A stretch of 43,415 bases of DNA, taken from the IMG/VR virus record IMGVR_UViG_3300043786_000367, positions 1-43,415 of that record. One strand, written 5' to 3'. The notes below the pieces were generated by a model that did not search any database, was not told the origin of the DNA, and was given only the letters and a program-made list of their open reading frames with translations. How positions within the stretch are numbered: the stretch's first letter is position 1; each line of letters begins with the position of its first letter. The stretch is from a virus. A program made the position numbers and the translations under genes. Below, piece after piece: positions 20,780-29,200 of this stretch.

Positions 20780-21490
20780 ATGGCTGTCACCGTACAAAGC
20801 GTTATTGACCGAGTTCAAAAGACCCTGCAGGACACCACGGGTGTTCGTTGGCCAGTGGTGGATGAACTCGTACTCTGGGTCAATGATGCCCAGCGTGAAA
20901 TCGCCCTTTTAAAGCCGGACGCTTCGGCTAAGAACACTACTATTACCCTCGTAGCCGGTACCAAGCAGGAGATCCCTAGCGACGGTAATCGACTTCTTCG
21001 CGTTGTCCGAAATATGTCCGCCGCTACAAACGGCGTAGGCAAACGAGCTGTCCGTATTGTTTCGCGCGAAGTGCTCGATGCTCAGACTCCAGACTGGCAC
21101 GATCCGCTCGTAGCCGGTGATGCTTCGCATGCTGCGGTTATCAAACATTACATCTACGACGAGGCAAACCCACGTAACTTTTACGTGTACCCCGGCGTTG
21201 CGTCGCCAGCAGCGTCGTACGTAGAGATTATTTATTCGGCTAATCCGACCACGGTTGCCCAGAACGGGAACTTAGATATCCCTGATATCTTTGCAAACGC
21301 CGTGATGAACTACGTCCTCTATATGGCGTACATGAAGGACGCTGAGTATGCTGGTAACCAGCAGCGGGCTTCTTCGCACTTCCAGCTGTTTATGTCTTCC
21401 ATCACCGGTAAGGCGCAGCTAGACGCTATTACTTCGCCTAACTTCGACGCTAGCCGACAAGTAACGTCTGTCCCAGCTGTAGCGGGGTAA
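20780..21490 (+). CDS. Head-tail adaptor-like protein (DUF6682-type), 236 aa
   Basis: The 236-aa protein has an N-terminal helical adaptor segment (VIDRVQKTLQDTTGVRWPVVDELVLWVNDAQREI) typical of a phage family listed as DUF6682, then strands (VEIIYSANPTTV) and a helical C-terminus (YMKDAEYAGNQQRASSHFQLF). This architecture is that of ring connectors that sit under the portal. It has a GAGGTAG ribosome site and follows the 130-aa protein by 8 bp. The family name is from memory. Confidence 0.8.
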   Translation: MAVTVQSVIDRVQKTLQDTTGVRWPVVDELVLWVNDAQREIALLKPDASAKNTTITLVAGTKQEIPSDGNRLLRVVRNMSAATNGVGKRAVRIVSREVLDAQTPDWHDPLVAGDASHAAVIKHYIYDEANPRNFYVYPGVASPAASYVEIIYSANPTTVAQNGNLDIPDIFANAVMNYVLYMAYMKDAEYAGNQQRASSHFQLFMSSITGKAQLDAITSPNFDASRQVTSVPAVAG

Positions 21491-21496
21491 TAACTC

Positions 21497-22180
21497 ATGG
21501 CGCTCTATGAGTCGCTCCTGCCAGAGATCATCCCGATGGTGCCGGGTTGCCCCGACACGCTTATCGAGAACAATATCCGCGCAGCGGTTATTGAGCTTTG
21601 CGAAAAAGCAGCTGTGCTGCAAGCCGAATTAGACCCTGTTACCACAATTGCTGGCATCTACGAATATGATCTTGAGCCGCCTACCGATACGGTAGTGCAC
21701 AAGATCATGTGGGTAGTTCATGACGGCAAAGAGATTGAGCCAATCAGCACTAATCTCTTAGAGCAACGTAAGCAGAACTGGCGTGACGCCGACAATCGTG
21801 GAACTCCGGAGTACTTCGTAAAGACCAGTCAGTCACTGTTCTGGATGGTACCGGTACCAAACGAAACTAAAGCGTCTAGTACCATTTTGCGGGTGCAGCT
21901 GAAACCCACTCAAACTTCTACCACCGCTGATGACGAGCTGATGTCGGAGTACCGCGACACCATCGTCAACGGTGCTCTGTTTCGTTTATTGCGTTTGCCT
22001 AGCAAAGACTGGACTGACTTTGCTGGGGCACAGGTGTACGGGTCTTTGTTTGCTGAGGGCATAGCCCAAGCAGACAGACGCGCACGAAACGCTGATGCGG
22101 GAATTGCTAGGAAGGTAGCGTATGGCGGCATTCACTCCTCTTTCTCACGTCGTAGGAACCGGTACGGTAGCGGCGGTTGA
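21497..22180 (+). CDS. Connector / tail-tube-A-like protein, 227 aa
   Basis: The 227-aa protein resembles phage connectors: an N-terminal LIENNIRAAVIELCEKAAVLQ helix, a central beta region (DPVTTIAGIYEYDLEPPTDTVVHKI) and GTPEYFVKTSQSLFWMVPVP, then a helical end and a basic tail (SSFSRRRNRYGSGG). T7 gp11 (tail tubular protein A) has a similar layout and size. The gene is followed, with 59 bp overlap, by a GNAT-like gene, as in podovirus late operons. Confidence 0.78.
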   Translation: MALYESLLPEIIPMVPGCPDTLIENNIRAAVIELCEKAAVLQAELDPVTTIAGIYEYDLEPPTDTVVHKIMWVVHDGKEIEPISTNLLEQRKQNWRDADNRGTPEYFVKTSQSLFWMVPVPNETKASSTILRVQLKPTQTSTTADDELMSEYRDTIVNGALFRLLRLPSKDWTDFAGAQVYGSLFAEGIAQADRRARNADAGIARKVAYGGIHSSFSRRRNRYGSGG

Positions 22181-22577
22181 GCCGATCGTATCTGACATAC
22201 GTAGGGAGTGGGATTGGGTTAAACCAGGTGTAGAAGAGATCCTTCGTAACGCGAAGACTTTGACATACCGGGCCGAAGATGTGTACGCGGCGTGTGTAAA
22301 TGGACAAGCCGTGTTGTGGGTTACAAGTGAAGGGTTCGTAGTCTCTACAACAGAGGTCGATAACTTCACCGGAAAGAAGACAATGTTTCTTTGGCTCGCG
22401 TGGGCCAAGGAGAAGGGGAATAGTTTGGTATCTAGGTACCAGTCGTTCTTCGAGCGCGTTGCCAGAGAAGCGGGGTATAGCTACTTAGAGACAAGATCCC
22501 CGTTTTTAGGTCTGATGTCGCACTTGGAAACGAACGGGTGGACTGTAGATACAGTTGTATATACGAGGGCACTATGA
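22122..22577 (+). CDS. GNAT-like internal virion protein (T7 gp13-like), 151 aa
   Basis: The 151-aa protein carries a GNAT-like pattern: ACVNGQAVLWVTSEGFVVSTTEV (strands), LAWAKEKGNSLVSRYQSFFERVAREAGYSYLETRS (helix and strand) and a C-terminal GWTVDTVVYTRAL. T7 gp13, encoded ahead of the internal core proteins, has the same fold and size and is needed for ejection-protein assembly. The start overlaps the previous gene but has a good AGGAAGG site. Acyl transfer activity is unlikely to be its role. Confidence 0.7.
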   Translation: MAAFTPLSHVVGTGTVAAVEPIVSDIRREWDWVKPGVEEILRNAKTLTYRAEDVYAACVNGQAVLWVTSEGFVVSTTEVDNFTGKKTMFLWLAWAKEKGNSLVSRYQSFFERVAREAGYSYLETRSPFLGLMSHLETNGWTVDTVVYTRAL

Positions 22578-23359
22578 GCAGCAAACCGAAGGCAGCAGAC
22601 TATAAGCCAAGTGAAGCTGAAAAAGCTTCCGCCTCAGTTGCTATGGCGGAGTACGAGTACTTCAAACAGAAGTACGATCCGTTGCTGCAGGAGATGCGCG
22701 ATAAATCGCTAACCGAAGACGTACAGTCCAGTCTTCGTGGCCGTGCTAACGCAGACGTTATGCAGGCAATCTCTACGCCTAGCCTTCAACAAGCCACTAG
22801 CAGCACTGCTGCTAGCGATATGGCGCAAGCACTGACTAGCCAACTTAACACCGCTAACGTTTCGGCCAAGCAAGTTCAGAATACTATGCAGACAGGCGTA
22901 CTCGGCACTGCTCGCGGGCAAGCTGCTGACGCTCAATCCGGCATGGCTCAAGCTAGTCGGCTAGCTACGTCCTCTGCACTGGAACGCGCTCGCGCCAATC
23001 AGCAGGTAGCTCAAGCTAAGCAAACTGCTGCTGCCCAGATAGCATCGACCGCTATTGCTCAGGCTGGCGAAAACATCGCTAGCGGCGGTAAATGGTACGC
23101 TCCAAAAGACGCTAAAACCGGCCAGTTAGTTACCGGCGTTGGCGATCGGTTACGCTACAGTACGTACGGAAGCACTACGTATGGGCAACAAAACCAACCT
23201 CAGTCGTTAGGTGGTACGCCATTATTCGTACCTACTTCTCCGCTTGGGTTTTATTCTCCTACCGGAGGAGCTTCTGCTTTTAATGCAGCCACCCCAACTG
23301 TTAAAAAGTCTGATCTTGTTTCTACACCAGTAGTCGGCATGTTTGCTCCGCGAGGCTAA
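22574..23359 (+). CDS. Internal virion (ejection) protein, 261 aa
   Basis: The 261-aa Ala/Gln/Ser-rich helical protein has a long low-complexity helical segment (about 60-175), typical of small ejection proteins stored in the capsid core, and a Gly/Ser/Pro-rich C-terminal tail. The ATG overlaps the upstream TGA (ATGA) behind GAGG, preferred over a frame start at 22538. It lies in the T7-style series that ends with two very large ejection proteins. Confidence 0.75.
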   Translation: MSSKPKAADYKPSEAEKASASVAMAEYEYFKQKYDPLLQEMRDKSLTEDVQSSLRGRANADVMQAISTPSLQQATSSTAASDMAQALTSQLNTANVSAKQVQNTMQTGVLGTARGQAADAQSGMAQASRLATSSALERARANQQVAQAKQTAAAQIASTAIAQAGENIASGGKWYAPKDAKTGQLVTGVGDRLRYSTYGSTTYGQQNQPQSLGGTPLFVPTSPLGFYSPTGGASAFNAATPTVKKSDLVSTPVVGMFAPRG

Positions 23360-23362
23360 GAA

Positions 23363-23968
23363 ATGATATCCACTTTGTCTCCTGAAGTTATGGAAGCTTT
23401 GCGGCAGCAACAAGCCGTATCTGGCGGCGGCGGATCTACTTACGTCTCGCTCCCAAACGTATCAGACCCGGAACAAGCGTACGCTAACCTCACGCGTCAA
23501 GAGTACCTTGACTACGTAAAGAACTACCGTGGGTTTGAAGAAGAGCTTATTAATAAAGCGCGTACCGATAAAACTCTTATAGAGCAAGCCCGAAAAGACG
23601 TGGGAGCCGCTTCTGCGCTTACGCAAGGCGTAGCGTCTCGCAATGCTCAGCGTTACGGAGTTGCTCTAACGCCAGCGCAAATCCAGCAGCAGGAACTCCG
23701 TTTGCAGCGTGCTAATACGCTCGGCGGTATTCAGTCAGTTAATGACGCTAAAATTGCTCAACGTGAAGCTAACACGGCCTTGCTTGCTGACCTAATTAAC
23801 ATTGGCCAGGGCGTAAATCGCGCTTCGCAGCAGCAACTTGGTTCAGCAGCAGCGGACGCTACAGCTCGCAAAAATGCTTACACACAGGCAAAAGCAGCGT
23901 CTAAAGCCAATACTTATTCAACTATCGGTTCGCTCGCTTCAGCAGCGATCCTTGCGTTTGCATTCTGA
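23363..23968 (+). CDS. Internal virion (ejection) protein, 201 aa (T7 gp14-like position)
   Basis: The 201-aa helical protein has LTRQEYLDYVKNYRGFEEELI near residues 44-64, an Ala/Gln-rich heptad centre and a hydrophobic end (TIGSLASAAILAFAF) that could insert in the outer membrane, as T7 gp14 does. It is encoded just before two large ejection proteins. The sequence gives the order and composition; the outer-membrane role is by analogy. Confidence 0.75.
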   Translation: MISTLSPEVMEALRQQQAVSGGGGSTYVSLPNVSDPEQAYANLTRQEYLDYVKNYRGFEEELINKARTDKTLIEQARKDVGAASALTQGVASRNAQRYGVALTPAQIQQQELRLQRANTLGGIQSVNDAKIAQREANTALLADLINIGQGVNRASQQQLGSAAADATARKNAYTQAKAASKANTYSTIGSLASAAILAFAF

Positions 23969-23976
23969 GGTAAGCC

Positions 23977-26262
23977 ATGGCTGACAATATTGGTAGCGCA
24001 ATCCTGGCTGGTATCCAAGGTGTGCAACAAAACGCACGCCAGCGGCAAGCTATGCTTTTGCAAGAACAAGAGCTAGATCTGGCGCGTCAGCGTTCAGCTC
24101 GAGAAGATGAACAGCTAAAGATTCAGCAAGAGCAGCTTGGCATCAACAAAGATGTAAATGCTAGAGCGCAACAGCAGCAGACTGAGTTGCTGCGTACAAA
24201 CGCAAAGACTCGTCTAACGGAAGATTCCGACCGCGTGTTTGGCAGAGCGCAGAGCCTTGGCATCATCAAGCGCGATGGGAGCATCGACCGTGAGGCTTTG
24301 GCCAAAGGTATTAAGAGCGGCGACCGTCAGTACATCGGCGTTGTCGCAGACATCCTGAACGTTAACAAAGCAGAAGAGAATTTAAACCGTGGGAAGTTTG
24401 ACCCTACAGACTTCCGATTTACTGGGGTAGATCCAGAAGCCTTGAAGCAAGGCAGACTAATTGCTACCGGGCAATATAGCGACGGTCGCCAGGGAGTGTT
24501 TACTGCACAGGGCGGATCTGAGCCAAACGAGAATGTGATTAATACGTCTGTCGACGAAGGCGTTGATCTTGCTATTGAAGCGCTTCAGATGCGCGTTATT
24601 CCTAATTCAAATATGGGCGCCACAAGCGCCGAGTCTCGTTTGAATGTTGGAAGAAACGTTGGCGGAACTATTGCCGACGCGTTTAGCAACGTGTCTCCGG
24701 TGTACGCGCGTCGAAGCGGCGCACGTACAGTGCTTAATGCCGTAGACGCCAGCGGGCTACCAGTAGAAGCAAGCCGCACGGTTATTGCGCAGCTTGCTGC
24801 TATTAAAGACCCTAAGCAGAAGCAGGAGTTTCTTTGGAACTTGTCCAGAGAACTCGGCGTAGAAGCAGAAGTTAAAACGCAAGGCGGTCTTTCTTCGTCA
24901 AGGTTGGGAGAAGACCGAGAAAGATTGCTGCCAGGCACTGGCGGAACACCCATTACTGTACCAGTAACTATAAAGGCAAGCGATAAGGTTCGTGGTCTAG
25001 ATATTCAGTTGAGTAAAAAACGCGCTGAAGCAGACAAACTGCCAGTTGATTCCCCAGCAAGGGAACGTCTTGAATTGGAAATTACGGATCTTAACACCCA
25101 ACGCGGCGAGTTTATCCGTGGTGAAAACGAACGCGTTTGGACTGGTTTTGAAACAGAAAGCAAACGCATTAAAGAAGCCTCTGCTCGTCCAAATGCTACC
25201 GCAGAGACAAAGAGCTTTTGGTCTAAAAAGCAGCAAGACCTGGACGCAAAGAAACAAGCATTCATTAAGGCAGGCGGCTACACGCCTGTTATGCGTACCA
25301 CTGACTATGCTGCGTTAGAACAAAATGTGCTGTCTAAAATTAAGCAGCTGTCGCCCGGCGAAATTGCTACGGCGGTTCAGAATGGGCAGCTTAAGTTCTC
25401 TGAGACAGACGTACGTGCCATGCGCGCAAGACTTTCTGAGTCTGGAGCTGGCTCGGTTAACGCGGTTGCAAAGGCGCACCCAAAAGAAGAGATCATTGGG
25501 TCATTTGCTATTGCTTATGCGCAGTCTACTAACCCAGCGCAGCAACAAAGTCTTCTTACTATGATTGCCAACACCGCTGAAACTGGTAGTCCGTTCTTGA
25601 GTGACGCAGCCCGTCGCGAAATGGACCTACAAGAACAGCGTATGGCAGTTGATCTTGAGACAGCTCGCCTTCGTGCGAGTACGTCTGCTAACGAAGTTAA
25701 GCTTGCGAATATACAGGCTTTAGACAGAACACTTGTTGAGAGCGGCAACAATCTCAATCGTACAGAAGATGGTAAGCCAGTAAAAACAACTCTAGATGAT
25801 GCTCGTAGATGGGCTATTGCATCTCAGCCTAGAAACCAATTTGTTATAGGACAAATGGCCCGACTAGATCCTGTTGCTGCCCAGCAAGCCTATAAAGTGC
25901 ATATTGGGCAGGCTTCACAGGCAGCTGCTACCATATTTGACGAGATGCCTAGCGGCGGTTTTTTAGGCCCGGCTAAAGACGTCCTTTATTCTTGGTTTGG
26001 CGATAAGCCTACAGTTGATACTATGGCGCAGCGTTTAGAAAACGTACGAGTTGTTAAAGAAAAAGGAAGCGACGGAGTAGAACGCGTAAAGTCGCTATAC
26101 CTCGTTAATAGAAGTACTGGCCGACAACAGGGTAAAGAGCTGACAGCCTCTCAGATCCAGAACATGGATGGCGGTCCAGAGTTGTTTGCGATCCTTTCAA
26201 CAGCCGGTGTGATCAACGATAACATAGCTTCATCTCGTGCCGCCGCTAACGCTAAGCAGTAA
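23977..26262 (+). CDS. Internal virion (ejection) protein, 761 aa (T7 gp15-like)
   Basis: The 761-aa protein begins with a Gln-rich coiled coil (QQNARQRQAMLLQEQELDLARQ), then mixed helical domains with several Ala/Gln-rich heptad stretches. No enzyme motif is seen. Size and place between the 201-aa and 1816-aa proteins match T7 gp15 (747 aa), which forms the periplasmic part of the ejection channel. Codon use is less GC-rich than in the capsid. A GAGGTAA ribosome site precedes the ATG. Confidence 0.8.
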   Translation: MADNIGSAILAGIQGVQQNARQRQAMLLQEQELDLARQRSAREDEQLKIQQEQLGINKDVNARAQQQQTELLRTNAKTRLTEDSDRVFGRAQSLGIIKRDGSIDREALAKGIKSGDRQYIGVVADILNVNKAEENLNRGKFDPTDFRFTGVDPEALKQGRLIATGQYSDGRQGVFTAQGGSEPNENVINTSVDEGVDLAIEALQMRVIPNSNMGATSAESRLNVGRNVGGTIADAFSNVSPVYARRSGARTVLNAVDASGLPVEASRTVIAQLAAIKDPKQKQEFLWNLSRELGVEAEVKTQGGLSSSRLGEDRERLLPGTGGTPITVPVTIKASDKVRGLDIQLSKKRAEADKLPVDSPARERLELEITDLNTQRGEFIRGENERVWTGFETESKRIKEASARPNATAETKSFWSKKQQDLDAKKQAFIKAGGYTPVMRTTDYAALEQNVLSKIKQLSPGEIATAVQNGQLKFSETDVRAMRARLSESGAGSVNAVAKAHPKEEIIGSFAIAYAQSTNPAQQQSLLTMIANTAETGSPFLSDAARREMDLQEQRMAVDLETARLRASTSANEVKLANIQALDRTLVESGNNLNRTEDGKPVKTTLDDARRWAIASQPRNQFVIGQMARLDPVAAQQAYKVHIGQASQAAATIFDEMPSGGFLGPAKDVLYSWFGDKPTVDTMAQRLENVRVVKEKGSDGVERVKSLYLVNRSTGRQQGKELTASQIQNMDGGPELFAILSTAGVINDNIASSRAAANAKQ

Positions 26263-26270
26263 CTAAACGC

Positions 26271-29200
26271 ATGGCCGAAAGAACACTAGTCCTTCCGGAG
26301 CAAGAGGATCAGTTCACGTCTTTTTTACGGGACGTGTACTCATCTACTCCAGAGGAAGATGCGCAGTTCCAAAGATTTGCTGCTGGGGAGAACGCTCCGC
26401 AGCTACCAACTGCGCCTGGCAACTTGCAAGAAGTATTTAGCGCCGGTATTGAGTCCGGTGTTCAAGGACTAACAGCAGATCTTGAATACTTTAAAGCGCT
26501 TGGCAACACCCTTATGGGGGACGAACAAGCCGCTGCTTTAAATATCCAAGAGGCTCGACTCCGTGAGGAGTTTGCTGCAGCGCCAGTACAAGGTCTCGAT
26601 ACGTTTGAACAGTTCTTAGACCAGCCTACATTCGGCGGGTTTATTGAACAGGCAACCAAAAGTTTTGGCCAGGTTCTGCCATCAGCCGCGCTATCTATAG
26701 CGGGTGCCGGTACCGGTGCTATTACAGCCGCCGTCGGCCGTGGCGTACTTAATCAGGTCAACAAGCAGGTTGCCAAGCGAATCATAAAAGACTCCGTTGA
26801 GCGTACTGCCAACGGCGTTGCTGATCCTGTCGAACAACAAATTGCAGAGCTGGCTTATGGTTCTCTCCGCACGGCCGCTAAGCGTGGCGCTATAGGTGGT
26901 GCATTCGCTGCCGAATATGCGCCTATGTCGGGTAGCAATTTGTCCGAGGCTCTCGAAGCCGGACAGCCACTTGACCAGGCCAACGCGCTACGGGCCGCTG
27001 CTATCGGCATTCCGCAAGCAGCAATCGGCGTCGGTAGTGAGTACGCATTACTTAAGCTGATCGGCGAGCAAGCCACTAAGCGTGCCGCTGTTGAAGGCGG
27101 CGTATTTGCAAACTTTGCGAAGCGGTTAGGCACCGGTGCGCTCCAAGGCGGTGCTATCGAAGCCACCACTGAAGTAGCTCAAGAAGGCATTAGCGTCCTA
27201 AACCGCGCTGACCTAGACCCGCTATTTACTGCAGAAGACGCCAAGATGCGTCTCGCAGAAGCTGCGTTTGCTGGTTTCTTTGGCGGTGCTGCTCCTGGCG
27301 GTGCTGGTGGCGCTATAGGCGGAACGCTAGACGCTGTGTCGTCTATGAAGCCTGGCCAAGGAGTGCTTACTAATGTAGGCAACATTGTAGAAAAGGCTAA
27401 AGGCTTCCTAGAAACAGCTCGCGGGCAGCGCGTTGATCAGCAGATCAACAACGAGCAGTTCGGCGATGTGGCGGCTGGCTTAACAACTCCCGAGTCTGAA
27501 GGCGACATCGACGCTCAGCTCCGTGCGATGGTTGATCCGTCTAGCGGCAAAAAAGCCGTGTGGATTGCTGGTGCCGCTCCAAAATTTAACGCTCCGCAAA
27601 ACCGGGTTAAGACGGCTAGCATTAATGGAACACTGGCATATTCAGCATTTGTCCCAGGCCGAGGCACAATCGTCTCTACTGACGAAGACGTAGTGCGCGA
27701 AGTTATTGCAGCCGGTGCATCAGATAAGGCCTTGCAGATCGCCCTTGGTTATAGCGCCGTAAAAGATTATTCCGCTCCCGGTGACATTGTTGTTCAGGCA
27801 CTCGACCGTAACGGTCGGGTCATCTCTGAAGAAGTCACGTCGCCAGAGGGGGTAAGTGCTGCTTTCGAAGCCGCTCGTAATCTGATGCCCGAAGGTGGCA
27901 GCATCCAACAGACTACTGTAGAAAAGGCGCTCGAAGATCGTAAGCGCCGCTTTGAGTCAGAGCAGCGAGTCGAGGTTCGTGACATTGACTTGTCTGACGA
28001 ACAGACCGACGAGACAGACGCTGACCAGGTAGAGATGTTCGGCCAAGGCGTGCAAGCCGTAGAGGGGCAACGCACAGTTGTTCGAGCGTATGGTCGTAAG
28101 ACTGACCCGAACCGAGTGTTTGATAACACACAGTCCGCCCGTGCCTCTTACGACACGGTGTTCGGTGAGACTAACTGGGCTGACCCGCGTTTCGCGTCTA
28201 TGACCGAAGCGATGCTTAACGCTGCTGTAAATGAGCAGCGCAGTAACCCAGACTCAGCGGTATCTATTGAAGACACGCCAGATGGTGGGTATCAAATCGT
28301 TCGCGATGATTTTGGCGATCTGTTCCGCTCAATTGATACGGCTGGCAACGAAGTACGTCTAAATCTCCCTGAGTTTTTACGTTCTGCCATACAGAGAGCA
28401 CGCCGAAGCAAGTACGCTCAGAACTCTCGCGTTACTATTGTTGGCCCAGACGGAAAAAAGTCAGCCGTAAACCTTGTTGACCTTACTGCGGCTGGGCAGC
28501 GCTTACTAGAAGGCCGTGAAGGATCTGGGTTTCAGTTGCGCCAAGACCCACGTACCGGCGCTACATACGTATCTCCAGAAGCAGCCGCCAGGGCTGGTTT
28601 GCTTGAAGTCTTGGGCGATTTGGCTGTTGAAGGGTACGATGTACAGATCGATGGGCAGTCGCTTTTCCCTGGCTTCCAGCTGACGCCTGACCGTAATCAG
28701 GCTGCTGCTGGCCGTATCCCTGCTCGATTAGGCAACGTAACTGCGGCAGTTATTGGCGGCCGTCAGCGATCTTTGAACGATCTTCTGAACCCCGTCCAAG
28801 AGTCGGTGATGACGGCAGAAGAGCGCCAAGCTGCGCTTGCTGCTGAACCGCTCGGCCCGCCAAGAGATGATGTTTCAGACGGCCGTACCGAAACAGAACG
28901 TATGATCGAGTCGAGCGTTACGGGCGGTGAGCTCCTAACGCCGATGAACATCGACACGCCGCGCTCAGCTATTGATCTGCGCGCTGGTCGTGCTCCTACT
29001 ACTGTAAGCCCGTTGGCCGAAAGACGCTCGGCGCAAGAGCGTATCTCTAACGCCATCAACAGCATGGTCGGCGATATTGTTCGCGACCTGTTTGACTCGC
29101 TCAAGTTTGCCGACCCGCCGCATATTTTTACGTTCGCTGAACTCATAGCTATGTCGGATGACCAGCTATTGCAGCTGTTTGGCGGCGCGTTGAATCCAGT